DNA from: Gorsachius magnificus
Taxonomy: Eukaryota; Chordata; Aves; Pelecaniformes; Ardeidae
Assembly: GCA_034008185.1 (NCBI GenBank)
Contig: CM067084.1
Coordinates: 5,661,385 to 5,725,384 of the forward strand
Direction of reading: 5' to 3'
Length of the DNA: 64,000 nucleotides
Shown here: positions 39,501 to 52,100 of the stretch, piece after piece
Position numbering within the stretch: the first letter of the stretch is position 1
Layout of the letters: each line of letters begins with the position of its first letter
Notes under the pieces: model-generated
Databases searched by the model: none
Seen by the model: only the letters and a program-made list of their open reading frames with translations
Told to the model about the DNA's origin: nothing
Made by a program: the position numbers and the translations under genes

Positions 39501-40723
39501 GTGTGAAGCAGAGGTCTTTTAAGTTTCCTAAATGCATCAAGATCCTGTGGCAGAAAAGCCTGTAAAACATGACATTGCTATGTGAGTCTTTGCTAGATAA
39601 GCTATACCTTCTATATATATATATATCTGGTCTATATGACCAGGTACCTATTGGCTGGTATCTAGATCATGCTCACAGTATTTTATGTTTTGGAAGCTAA
39701 TTAGGAAAAATAACACAGGCCAATGTTGTTTGAATTAAATTCTAGCAAAGCTTCTGGCAAAAGAGCCTGGAATTTCACACCAGATTTCAGAATTAAAGGC
39801 ATTTAAAACTCAGGGTATGAATCAACAGGTGCAAATCAAAGAGTTTTGGAACCACATACATAGAGATCACCCAGTAAGAACAATGCCATTTGTCTGAGTA
39901 GCACAAAGAACATGTCTGGCTTGGGGAAAAAGCTGTACCTGTTTCGTGTGCTGCCAAATGACTGATGCAGCAGAACCTTCTCATGAACGCTGTTTCTGTT
40001 TCAAAGTGCTGCATTACTAAGAAGATTAGGATTTGTGAAATATGAATGGATTGCTCCTATAAATGGGTCGGAATGTACTGAAATTCTGAGGGCATTGCCT
40101 TTTAAAGAAGCCAGGTTAAGTAGCGTCATGTAAGGGTATTAAGTGAATGACTGCATTAACCTCTTTAATTTTTTGTGTTCACTTTTGTGCCCTGAAAAGA
40201 GAAAACTAGGATAAGTCTAATAATTTTAGAGTAAGAAATACCTTTCTTAAAAGGAGATTGCTAAAGGTATGTTCTTGGACAGATGTCCTAGACAGAGCCT
40301 ATTATCAAATAAATTAGGCTGTGCCTGCATGTTAGAAAGAATCTTGTAAACACACACAGAACTGTCACAACATGACTTCCTTTTTCATTATTAAGAATGG
40401 TCTTTTCAGAACAAGGCACACTAGCTAAGTAGTAGAAAAGCTGCACAGCTGCTAATGTAATTGTACCTTTTCAGCAAAAGCCTGTCTTTGGTCTATTTAC
40501 TTTCCTCAAAAATTCAATTGCCTCAGTCTTTGTTCCCGTTTCTTTCTCTGCCTCCTCTCTTTCCACTAAATTAAAGTATTAAAAAGTACCCATAGACATA
40601 AAAAGGGATTGCCAGGATGTCATGTGCTTTCAGGGGTCTTGTTCCAGTTTGGAAGTGAAGAGAAGGGGCTTCCTTTTTTGTTGTTTAATAACTGTAACTG
40701 TATTTGGTATTTTGTTTTCCCAG

Positions 40724-41290
40724 GAAAGAAGCAGTGGACGTTCATTATCGCTTCCTGGGAGACCTCCTTCATTCATTTCTCGAGCCGTGTCTCCTACTTC
40801 TCCTCTTATATTTCAGCCTGTCCCTGATTACTTCAGCAAGCCAGACACAGCAGCTGACAGACCTGCCAAGAGACTGACTCCCTGGGAAGCAGCGGCAAGA
40901 TCTCCTCTTGGCCTAGTGGATGAAGCTTTTGGGCCCCAAACTATGCAGGAATCCATTGCTGCTAATGTAGTATCAGCTGCTCGCAGGAAAACACTTCCTG
41001 AGCCACCAGAAGAATGGAAACAAAAAGTTTCTTACGAGCCTGCAGCCCCAAGTGGTAGTGTAGCCTTATTAGGAGGGAAGCAATCGGGTATTGTATCGGC
41101 CCCCAAAGGCTCCCTGTCTGCCCCAAGTGCCACCACGCAGGCTGGCTCTCAGCTGCAGTATGCTTACTGCAGTCAATGGTCCAGAACAGATCCTGATATA
41201 ATGTCCATGGATTCCAGGTCTGACTATTGCTTGTCAACAGCTGATTCAAACTACAATCCACAGCCAAGGGGATGGAGGCGTCCAACATGA
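40724..41290 (+). CDS. SYNPO2: SYNPO2 exon 5: alternative C-terminal exon of the long isoform
   Basis: The exon follows acceptor ttttcccag in phase 0 and runs 188 codons to TGA at 41288-41290. It opens ERSSGRSLSLPGRPPSF. The RSLSLP at 40739-40756 fits the 14-3-3 mode-1 pattern RSxSxP. It continues with a Pro/Ser-rich stretch, KRLTPWEAAARSPLGLVDEA, ESIAANVVSAARRKTLPEPP, EEWKQKVSYEP, and a conserved-looking end DYCLSTADSNYNPQPRGWRR. This is the tail of the longest mammalian SYNPO2 isoform. The residues before the acceptor in the open frame (from 40622) are intronic. Because the 14-3-3-like site is confined to this exon, isoform choice could alter phospho-dependent partner binding; that is inference. 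Confidence 0.92.
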   Translation, partial: ERSSGRSLSLPGRPPSFISRAVSPTSPLIFQPVPDYFSKPDTAADRPAKRLTPWEAAARSPLGLVDEAFGPQTMQESIAANVVSAARRKTLPEPPEEWKQKVSYEPAAPSGSVALLGGKQSGIVSAPKGSLSAPSATTQAGSQLQYAYCSQWSRTDPDIMSMDSRSDYCLSTADSNYNPQPRGWRRPT

Positions 41291-42145
41291 GCAGCTGAAG
41301 GGCCTGGCATATTTTCCCCTTCTTCCAGCTTTACAAGCCTTAGATTTGAGTTGGAGAAGGCCAGTTTTCTGATGGCCTGATGATCTCTGGACTAAAGAAA
41401 TGAGGAGGCAAAATTGAATGGAGCACAGTTTTCACATGACTGCAGGACTAGCAGTCTCTAGAATAGACTCAGTTTTACAACTAACCTAAGATTATTCTGT
41501 TCATCAAAAGACAAAAATACACATTTCTTGGGGCAAGGGGTGGATGAAAGTGGGGCAGCCGATATGCTCAATACAAAAATCTAAAAAGGATGTAGATGGA
41601 GACAGTACAAGTGCGTTGCAGTTAAGTTCAAAACCAGTAAAATAAGGGCATTTTAAAGGCAAGATGTATTTTACAGGTTCTTGTAGGTTTTCTGGGTATG
41701 TTTGACATCTGAGTTCCAAGGTACTAGATATAACCAGACCTGGGAAAGTTCCAGTGGAAGTGGAATACTTGGAAGCACTGGCTTATTTGCCACATGCTTT
41801 CTTTACTGCATTTTTCAAATGAGCTAAGAAAGTAAATCAATGAATATTTTTACTGTGGCAACAGTTAAAATACATCTGTAGTCATGGTACCTGAATCCCT
41901 ACAACATGTAGATATATGCAGTCTTATGCAGTCATCCATTTCAGACTGATTTCAAGACACTTTCGATGAAGTTTTACATATTGTAATTAATGAAATAATC
42001 TGAGCACAACAGGAAGAAAGGTGTTATTAATAGAGATCAGTACCATGATACTTGAACAGCAGAAAGGATGAGGAAAATATTTAGAGTGTATTTAAACTGG
42101 ATTGCAAGTTATTTTTGTAATAAACTATCAATAAGTCAGAAGCTG
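41291..42145 (+). other. SYNPO2: 3' UTR of the long SYNPO2 isoform
   Basis: About 0.85 kb from the TGA to just past the first canonical AATAAA. The sequence is AT-rich without open frames of note on the + strand. The exact cleavage position is a guess placed 15-25 bases after the signal. Confidence 0.7.
42119..42124 (+). terminator. SYNPO2: Poly(A) signal AATAAA for SYNPO2
   Basis: This is the first canonical AATAAA downstream of the exon 5 stop, about 830 bases after it. The sequence after it (cctttatttctctgtg) is T-rich, as is usual for downstream cleavage elements. Confidence 0.7.
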
Positions 42146-45100
42146 AACAGCCTTTATTTCTCTGTGAAATGCACTACTTGCTGAACATTTACTGCTACAG
42201 TGTCTGGTAATCTGACTGGCTGGGCAGTTATTCTTAGTATCTAGGTAGCTCAATGTTTAGAAAGCTTTTGATTTGTATTCTCAGTTTGGAAGACACAGAT
42301 AAGTTGTTTATCAAGAACAATACCTGTTCTACATAGAAACTGGTATGTGAAAGAGGGCTTATGAGATGTGTTACACGGTATGAGTCTAGTACAAGTAGTA
42401 AAATTTGGACGGTTGGTTACAACTAAACTATCTTGATGGATCTGAAGAGACGGTAAATAATTTTTGCTGGTGATACATATTTTACATTTACAGCTTATTT
42501 AAACAATAGAAATACGTGGCTAAAAATATATGTATACCAAGCTTATTGGGTAGTTTAGACATTGTTAAAGCATTAAATGAATACCCCAAGTTTTACAAAG
42601 TGCTCTGCATGCTCCTCATTTTGTGGGGCATTCCTCAATGATCTGTCAAGCAGTCAACTAAAATTACTGCAGAAACACTATTAACTATCCTTAGCTTCAA
42701 TAAGGTTGTCAACTGTGAGTAAAGCGATTAGATCAGAAAGGACTAAAACATATGCAGTAAGAAAGACTGTATTACAAAATATTCCTTTCTGCAAAGAATT
42801 TTCCATCATAGCAATTATAAAATACAATTGGTATAAAGGAAAGAGGGCTCAGTTGAGCTGGAACTTCCCATAAGAACAAATAACTACATAGTATAAGTTG
42901 GCAGTAATTCTCTAGTCAAACAGAAGTCTCCCTGAAATCAACTGATCCTTTCAGTCAAGCATGAAATGAAGACATGTGAGTTGTAAACCTTTAAGCTAGG
43001 ATGATATTGCTATATCATCTTACAAATCTATTTCACAAATTATGAATTTGCAAAGAAAAGATGATTTATAAAAGTTACATGAAAAAAGCTGCCATGATAT
43101 GCCTGAAAATAAGCTTTGCACCTCAGCATTATACACACACACATAATCAGAGTAAATTTTCCTGCCACGAAGGCAAAAATACATTTTTCTCTGCAGAGTC
43201 CTATAATGTCCCCTTCTATCATGGCTGGGAATATTCCCACTAAAAGCAATGGGACTGTGGTTTCTGTTTTGAACTGTATCCTTTACATTGTGAAACTGGA
43301 AACCAGATTAATGAGTAAGGCATATTTTTAGCCAATACAACGATTTTAATTCTCAGAATCAGATGCCTAACTTTTGAATTCTCACTGAAGCTAATGTTAT
43401 GAATTCTAAGGTCATGTATCTACCAGAGGGAAACGTGTGCTTAATTTTCAGGTACATGCAATTGAAAATAGCCAAAATTATTTTTAAATTCTGATATTAC
43501 AAAAAAGTTATGATACAAAGTGATATTAAAAAGGATTTAATGCTGTGATCACATAGCAATATAGAAAAACATACTCTAGGATCAAGCTCTAAGCCCCCTT
43601 CCATCCCCCCAAGTATGCAACTAACGTATAAGAATGGCAGAATCGGAGAGTTTCAGATAGAAACACTGACTTTCTGTCAATGTCCCAAGACAAAGTGTTG
43701 CCTTGCAATTCTTCTATTCACAAGAAGGAATTCATCATTAAGAACTTCTGTGAACATGAGAATTACTGATCTTGATTTTCATGTGGCTTTGTATCTTATC
43801 ATAGATTAACTTGGGTGTTTAACATAATCTGCTACAGATTTTTTTTTCTTCCTCTTGCTGAAGATTTACTAGCTCTCTCTCCCATATGGATTCTCTCATA
43901 TCTAATAAGGAACAAGTTCACACTGCAGCATTTCCCTCAATAGCAACACTGGTAAGTGTATCCATCCTCCACCCAGCCGTCTATTTTTACAAGGTCTGTG
44001 GGCAATGGATTGTCTTTGAGATCTATTCTACTGCCACATAGAAATGAAACAAATAAACATTTTCAAAGTTATTAATGGGAGGACAGACATACACACAGGC
44101 ACGCAGACAGATCACATTGCCTTATTTACAGAGGAAATCAGGCGAAAAGCAGGTTGAGACAATGTACCGATTTCAATGGAAGCAGCAGGCCCAGATTACT
44201 AAATGAAATATTAATGAGAGCTTTATGAAGAACCACATGGCATTTTTCACTTTCTGTTCTTCACCCCATTCCTCCACTAGCAAAGCATCTTTCTATCAAA
44301 TAGTTGTGACGGTTGTGCGTGAGTTCTGAATATATTAATGCAAGCATTTCTTAGATTTGTTTTTGAATGCACAGATCTGCTCACTAAATGTGAGGAAAAA
44401 ATTCTCTTGGTATTTTAAATACGTTGTTTTTGTGTTCACCCTCAGAGGTGTCTCTGTTAATATGCAGAGTATTTGAATACACAATATAACTGAAAATTTA
44501 GTTTCTTGATGTTAGTTATGTTAGATGATGATGTTCACAACTCTTGTTCATAATTTGTTTTCATTTTGGTTTGCTTTAGCACAACCAAATATCTATTCAC
44601 ATTGCATTTCTGCCTAGTAGCAAAAGACTGTATTATCTTTATAAAAGGCTTTTCACTTCCAAAGACTTTTTGTTCACTGCAAAGGACACTTCATTTGAGA
44701 GTGCATGCCAGAGATGTAAATTGTATCATTTAATAAAGTGATTTGACCAACCAGATGAGAAACAATTTTGTTTTCCGTAAATTCTTGTCTGTTTGTTTAA
44801 ATAATCTGAACCCAAGTAAAGCCTAATCTCTTTTTTTCTGCACCATTTTTAGATTCACTGACTTTGCCTTTCAGTGACCTCATGCTGATATGAGGTTCTA
44901 GAAGCTTAAATCAACATGAGGTCAAATGGCAACTTGTCAAATCAGTAGAATTTAATTTTCATACTGACTAAGCAGAGGAAGGAAATGCAGTGAAGCATAA
45001 TCTACCCAGGTAAAGTAATATGGTCAGAGCAGTTTATATTTGAACATTTTCATCCCCACTGTAAAAACCAGCAGCTAACACCTTAACACTTTAATTACCT

Positions 45101-46870
45101 GTCTACCATACAGGCATCTAAACCTGTTTAGTTCCTGTAGGTCTGTTTCTAAGGGCTGCACTGCTGTTTTCTCTTGTTGTTTACTCTTAATCAAAACGTA
45201 CTATTTAAAGAAATAAATAAATATTGAGAATAAATTGTGAACCCAGTCTTTACACTAGTCAGGCTATTGAATAGCCCTTAAAGAAATAAGCACAGGGTGT
45301 ATAATCTATCTGTGAAAAGCCAGATCAAATTTCCACTGTTTATGTGAAATCAATCACAAAGCAGTCTTTGCATTTATAAAGCAAGCAGGATTTTGCCCCC
45401 AATACAAGAAAAATGATTGATGCATGTAAAACTTGGGGAACCGACAAATCTTGACAACAGCATTTTAATAGCTTTGCTCTACAAAGGGTTTACAAGGCTA
45501 TAAGAGACTCAGTATTATTCCTTTTCATGGTTACACCTTCATTCTTTGGTAAATTCTAAAATATATCATAAAGAAAGCATAAACCAGATTCACAGTTTAA
45601 CATAACTCTCTTCACTTCAGTAATTTACAACAGATTAAGAATCTTAGTACAGAGGCGAACAGTCATGGGTTTTGTATGATGTTTTACCCTCCAGAGAATG
45701 TACTTTGGGTTTCTTGAAATGCCCTAGATTTTCTGGTGTATTCATCAACATTTAAGAGTATTTAAAATGACCACAGTGTGGCAGACTGCTCAATTTCTGA
45801 ATGTGGGTCTGGTGGAATGAATATTTGGTGTAATGAGTAATTTTAAGTCCAGAAAGAAAGGCGGATATTTCCAGGCCAGTATCCAGTTTTTCTCAAATTG
45901 AACATTAGTGTTTTTACATTGTTCACTGGATATATTACCGGATTTTAAAAAAAAGTCTTGTGTTGCTGCTGAGTCTGAAACAGCGCTCAACATGCTGTAA
46001 AACATTTGGTGTTTATTCACACGTTTTCAGTCCTAAAAAAAGGACTCAAGTATTTTATATTCAAAACAAAATGACCTCAGGAATGTTTGTATGCATGCAC
46101 ACCTAAGTTGGTTATTTTTTTTTCTGGAGAAAGAAAGGTAATGGTTAATTAACAGACATTAACGGAGAACTAGGAGAACATATTGTGCTGCACTACAGTC
46201 CAAATACAGCGGGAAGGTTACAATAGAAGTGACACACATACAGAAAAGAAGGTGCTGATAACCCCCTACCTAGCTATTAATAACACGTAGGTCTATTTTC
46301 ATCTTTAAAATAAATCAAAACCTGAGGATAATTTTGTCTAAATAGTGCAGAGGTTCACGACTTATTTTTTCCCTATAAAGAAGCCTAAGGAATGGTATGC
46401 TAATTGCTGGAAAAATAATTTTGTATGTTGTAAACAATAATTTTAAGCATACTGTAGGCAAGCAGAATGTGCCCAAGGCAAAAATGGAGAAGAAGAAGCT
46501 TTACAGCATTCAGAATCAGAATAGTAGATGCATTGGTATCTTTTTGCAGCATTAAAAACCTCACAGGAATATGGCAGTTATAAAACAATTGCCACTTTTT
46601 AATATTATTAACAATTTTCTAAGCCATCTTAGTTTTAATCAATCACTTTCTGCTATTAATGGATGCACTTGAGTTTAGTCTCAGAAAATCAGTATTTTTG
46701 GGAAAACAAGAATCAACATAAAGTCAGCATATGCTCAACTCTATGGTACTTCTAATAATTTTTTCTAACAGAAAAGCTTATAAGCATAAATAGCACAGCA
46801 TTTTTGATCAGGTGCTCATCAGCTACTCTGATTTTCAGGTCTGTTCAAGAGAGTTAATATGTACAGTTAA

Positions 46871-46978
46871 ATGCAAATCTCTTGCCTATTAAATAGTTAG
46901 TATATTGGAACACAGAGCTTAAATGGAAGCTCTGTGGTGAATTATTTGCATGTAAGCTCTGTGGTGAATTATTTGCAT
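46871..46978 (+). promoter_or_regulatory. Cluster of three perfect POU octamer motifs
   Basis: ATGCAAAT at 46871-46878, and its complement ATTTGCAT at 46944-46951 and 46971-46978, are all perfect octamers within 108 bp. The last two are 27 bp apart because they lie in the two copies of a tandem duplication. Octamers bind POU factors such as OCT1 (POU2F1). No binding data are available and the target gene is unknown. Confidence 0.4.
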
Positions 46979-46980
46979 GC
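46927..46980 (+). repeat. 27-bp tandem duplication (2 copies)
   Basis: Two adjacent 27-base units beginning AAGCTCTGTGGTGAATTATT are identical except for the final base (T in the first, C in the second). The near-identity indicates a recent duplication. Each unit contains an ATTTGCAT octamer. Confidence 0.95.
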
Positions 46981-48949
46981 ACAAAGGAATAGTTTCAGGT
47001 GCCTTTTTTAAAAAAAGATGACAAACAAATTGATAACTTTTCTAGTTTCCAAGAAATTTCATGTCTTATGTGGAAGTTCAAAATTATTTTCTTCACTATT
47101 TCTGTGGAGTTCTCCACCATTCTTTATTTCCTCTAGCAGTTTAAAAGTCCAAGAGGCTTTCCATGTGGTAGTAAAATAAAATAAAAAGATCAGTGTAGAA
47201 ATGGATAAATTTACCTGCTGAATAAGAATGCCTTGAGAAAAAAATGCAGTTCAAAGAAACAACAAGAACAGAACAACAAGGCAACAAAAATCCTTTGACC
47301 ACATGGAGCAAAATTCTGATCCCAGCTAAGTCAATGGGAGCTTTACTGATTTACCACTTATGCCAGCAGGGCAAGGATTTCACCTCACACAGAGTAACTC
47401 CATACCCAAATAAATGCCCAAAATAGGTGGACTGGATGCTAAGCCTACAGGATATTTGGACAGATTAGGATCAAAGAGTTTTTGACAGTGTGGAGAGTGA
47501 CAGAAAATGGGTCACTATATATCTCCCTCCCTCTCTTTCTACATATACAGGTTTCTCTTCAGTACAAGTATTGCAAAATCTTTGGGATGTAAATGATTTT
47601 TTTAAAAAAGCTAAAGCTATAAGGGGAAGCGAAATTTTATTTTTGGTCACATTAGGATAAGTACTCAGTTAAGTTATAAGCAACTCTTCATTAAGCTAGA
47701 TATTAAAATAAATACATATATACAGAATGCTCACAGACCACAGAAGTTGTGAGATAGGCAGAAAGAGAGAGGGAAAAAAACCCCAAAGAAATATTATGTT
47801 AACAAAGAAGCAGAAAGATACTTTTATATTAGACTGTAGGATGTGGTAGGTTTCCATGGTTCTATTTCCCCTCTGCATTTTAGGGCCTGGTGTAATCTCT
47901 GGAACACCTGACTCTGGTCCCTGTCACCCAATGTCTAGCACAGACATAAAGACAGAAAGACAGCTGGGGAAATACAAGAAAACAGAGCTAAGACAAGTTG
48001 GTACGCAACAGTGTTAAGTAGTATTCTAAATGGAGTGGCTATTCTGTGATGTCTTTCTGCCACTGGAGACTTCATGCCCTGACCCAGTCATACTGGCATA
48101 TCACACCAGTAAAAAAATAAAATTGAAGCGCCTATATTTATTTTTTATCCTCTTTTATGAAAGAGCTAAGCAGACTAGCACGTTATGGACACTTGGCAAT
48201 GTGAAGACCCTATGCAATCCTGTACTTAGCTGCAATAACTAAACCGGCTAGTCAATTTCATTTATTTCCTGCTGAAAGACGGTCAGTTTGTCACTAAACA
48301 TTTTGCACTTACTTCTAGAATATTATCATGGTTGTAATCTCTCAAGTTTTTCCAAAACTTGAGCTGTGTTGGTTGGTTGGGCTAGGCTGTAGCTCTTAGA
48401 TGCTTCTGTTTCCTTAACTGATGAAGACGCAGATGAATCTGACACAAAATTTAGCTGGCTGAATTGCTAAGTCAGTATCCATGAGCAGTGATATCTAAAG
48501 CTATCTGCAAATCTTAATTACCAGTGAATTCTAATCTTTGTTAATGGCTGAGGAAGAGGAAGATCCTGAAGTGCACACCTGCTGACCAATCAATTGCTTT
48601 TTTCAAAATTCAAATTCCTGAAGAAATGTTTGGTGTATTCTTTCAGCGTCCAACTTTCAAGCCCAAAACAAGATAAGCTCTTATAACTAAGTCTAGTGCT
48701 GTCCAATAGAGGGCAATGGTACACAAACCATATAAGCCAATATACTATATGCTCTCCCTGACAAGGCCTCTATTTCAATAGAGAAGATATGGTACAGTTA
48801 AAGGAGATTGGTCCAGACAACACCAAACAATGTAATTATCAGCTAGCCCACATACATGCTGCAGCAGGAGTGGAACTCAAATGCCATAAAACTTCACAGT
48901 TTGAGGTAAATAAGATGATACAAGAGGTATTCATACAGCACTATTTAAT

Positions 48950-49147
48950 GACCACCACATAGATACTAGCTAATTATTCCTGACCTCAACACCACGGGGT
49001 GGATAGATGTCATTATCTCATTTTACAAATGGAAGAAAATATGACAATGAAAGAACACGTGAATTGCCCAAGGCTGTTGAGACAATGGTAACACTGGACT
49101 TCAACGCAGGCATTCCTGGCTCTTACCTTCACCTATAATCCACTAAC
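48950..49147 (-). mobile_element. MIR-like (CORE-SINE) fragment, antisense
   Basis: On the + strand the order is cattatctcattttacaaatg, gaattgcccaaggctg, then ctggacttcaacgcaggcat, a cctggctct block and taatccacta. This is the reverse complement of the MIR core and tRNA-related head (ttatccccattttacagatg, acttgcccaaggtcac, gggattcgaacccaggc, ctctaaccacta). Much of the element length is represented, so this is the best preserved of the MIR-like copies here. Confidence 0.85.
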
Positions 49148-52100
49148 TATTTATAGCAGTAGTGTATACTTAGCAACCAGCACAATTACATTCTTACAGC
49201 TCAGAAAAGAAATAGCAAGGAAACTCCAAATCCTTTGAAGAAACAAGCTAGTAATTCAAGAGACTGATCAAGTTGTGGCCAGTCTGCCAGACAAAATCCA
49301 CCAAGTTCTATGACAGACAATGTAAGGCTTTGGAGTTGTTTACTAATAGTAACCATAGCAGAGTGAATAGGGATTAACCTCAAAGGGCAGTAGAAGGATT
49401 AGTTAAAAAAAAATCAGAAGAAATAAAAGGGAAGTCTGCATTTGTCTTATCATAATGGAAGCACCTGTCTTCTCCCACATCACCAGTCTAGTCCCACTTA
49501 AAGTCCACAACAAAGCAAACAAAACCCATCCAAATTAACGGAATCTTTGAGTTTCCCCATCAGCCACTACCAAATCATCACTGGCGATGCGATGTCTTCA
49601 GTCTTAAATAATTAAGACTCAGATGGTCTTGATGATGTCTGTTACCAAGGAGCACGTTTTTTTTATCTATCCTAACAGTAATGTAAAAGGTACGCTCAGC
49701 TGCTACTAAGGTGCTCAACTGTGCTACTAAAGGGAAAAGAATAGCCCAGCCATATTCAAAGGGACCAGATGACAGCATGTTTGTCAGAGTCTCTTCCATT
49801 AACCTGGGAAGAAGATGACAGACATGAAAAATGATGTCACTGTAGATGGTGTAAGAGCTTCTTTTGTGACTTCTTGAAAACTGCTTTAATAAGAAGTTGT
49901 GTGATTAATTTTAAAATGAGTGAGTAAAGCTTGTCAAACTTGCCACTCTTTTCTCAACAAAGCGGAGTTAACAGTAAACCTCTGCTTCTAAACAGGTGGA
50001 TAAAAATAAATGTAGATAAAATCAGTTTGCTGGCAGAGTATTTTTAGAAACAAAAATCTTAAAGAAAAAAAATTGTTCTAATGAATCAGTAATGCTAATT
50101 CCTGGATACAGAAATCTTCTGGAAAAAAAGAGACAGAAAGTACCTGAATGGAAAACAACACACATATTGCCAATGAATCTCCCTTAAAAGCAAAGGAGCA
50201 AGGAACAGCCTTAGGATAGCTCACAAACATATAGTAAGTTTATGTGAATACATGTCCACCAACTCCAGCCTCTGCAGACACAATATAAAATTTCAGCCAT
50301 TTCCATTCAAGAGGAAGTGGCACAACATAGACTGGAGAAAGAGAAGGAAGTTGGCATGAGTAAAATGCATTATATGGACTGTCAAAAATCATGCAGACTT
50401 TGGTGTTTCCAGGTTATCTTCCACTTCCAAATAGGATAACAACAGTATTATATAGCTGTTCATTTTAATTTCATTTGTAACAATAAATACAATACAGGGA
50501 AAAAAGCAAAAACATCCTCCCTAAGATACCGCCCATCCATGCCTCTTCTTCCCTATGGCTACAGATCACGGCTATTTGTTCTAAATCAAGTATCATAGCA
50601 TCAAGATAAATATTTCCTTAGGAAGAAACCTTTCAGCCTTTGTATTTATGTGTGTACTCTCAATATGATAAATATTTTTTTTCCCTAGTGAAATGACATT
50701 GAAGAATAGCATCTGTCAGAGTTCAGATGAAAGGAAGTCCACATTTCTGAGGAAATAAGCTTTACACTCCTAGTTCTCCATTCAAAAAACCCTTAAGTCC
50801 TGCACCAATGACTTATATTCTTGCAGTACATTTTTCAAGAGGGATTGAACTATAAAGACAACTTGAAGTTCCAGACCTTTGCATTCAACAGTTTCTTGCT
50901 CCTTTTAGTTCTGTTCACTATCCTAAGCAAAAGAGGAATTTGGAAAAGTAAATAATCTGCAAATGCTGGCAGTTTCTATTTGATTTGACAGATAAGCTTT
51001 ATCTGAATTAAGGCGTATAAGAGAGTTGGTACAGCAAGTGTTATTCCACTGGGCACAATGCCCACATTCAGTGTAGCTAAAGTAATGGAGAAATTTCTCA
51101 GTAAAGTAAAAGACACATGTACAATTCCATGATGCATTCCCATATAGTGTAAGGAGTTTTAATTCCACATCTGTAGGATATCAAGACTGAGAATGGAAAA
51201 TATCTATGGCACGGTTGGACTCCTGTACAGTGGAAAATATGAGATGGTAGGAGTTTTGTTTTCTGTTAATCATCTAACAAGCCCATTAGTCGTGGAATGT
51301 TTCTAAACTAAGTGAATCTGTGAAGAAAGAAATTAAAGCAACAACATTAAGAGGGAATAAAGCATGTTTCAAGAGTGAAATATGACTTCTATTTTAAAAT
51401 GTTTCTCTTGCAGTCATCTATGCAAAGACGGAACTATGGATCAAAATTTCATCTTTGATTCTCCAGGTTTAAGAGTTATATACATGAATTCGTGATTATT
51501 TGGATTGAGTAAATTACTTTTCATAAAAAAAATTAAAGGGTCAGACTGATCATGGCGTTATCTGGATATAATAATCCAGCAAGTATTACTTCCAATGCTG
51601 TTGCTCATACTTGGTAAAGAATAGCATACAACCTATTGTATACCTTCCAAAAATATTGTAAAATATGTACTCACTATGGCAATCTGCTCCCTGGGGATCT
51701 TCTGTGCATGACTCTAATAACAGCTAAGAGAAAAAATTGAAGAAATGCCAAAAATTAATCTCAAACTTAGAAATTATCCCCAAAGCAACTGCACAGTAGT
51801 ATAGCAGATGTGCTCTACACAATGAAAACTACTGCAATATTTTGCATTTCACAGGGGTAAAATTGAAAGGTATATTTGGGAGGTATAATAGAGTAACGCT
51901 TCTTCAGTTGTGATGTATTAGAGTTTTAAAGTTTATACTTGTTTAAGCTAATGCTATAGTATTCAATTTCATATAATGAGATTGGGTATTGGGAAGCAGA
52001 GCCTTTTAAAGTTGTTTGGGAACAATGTTATAACTTTTGAAAGATAAGGTCATGACACATTGTGATGACAGAGCAACAAAGAAATAGTACATCTAATTCA

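Larger units (their letters stand above)
29644..40723 (+). other. SYNPO2: SYNPO2 intron 4 (between the exon 4 alternative donor and exon 5)
   Basis: About 11 kb. Its 5' portion doubles as the 3' UTR of the short form. It contains a nearly pure pyrimidine tract at 31753-31849, a (T)17 run at 36526-36542, and a (TA)n patch near 39613. A somewhat GC-richer patch lies near 36.9-37.5 kb, with overlapping open frames on both strands but no recognisable protein. The acceptor is ttgttttcccag, a good polypyrimidine tract with AG at 40722-40723. I recognised no additional exon or transposon. Confidence 0.75.

Noticed and set aside
40622..40723. Upstream extension of the exon 5 open frame
   Set aside because: The segment contains the polypyrimidine tract and AG of the acceptor, and its peptide has no SYNPO2 character.
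47300..47420. Text resembling a widespread sauropsid repeat (caaaattctgatcccagct, then tcaatggga)
   Set aside because: Only two short blocks resemble it and no element ends can be drawn. Similar scraps near 21.3 and 30.2 kb are equally weak.
49578..49799. 73-codon antisense open frame with a protein-like start
   Set aside because: No family recognised, no splice signals and short length. I considered a transposon or retrogene remnant but could not support it.
51414..51466. Exon-like 53-base segment between ttctcttgcag and CAG|GTTTAAG
   Set aside because: The acceptor looks good but the donor is weak, there are no partner exons, and the peptide is not from MYOZ2 or another expected neighbour.
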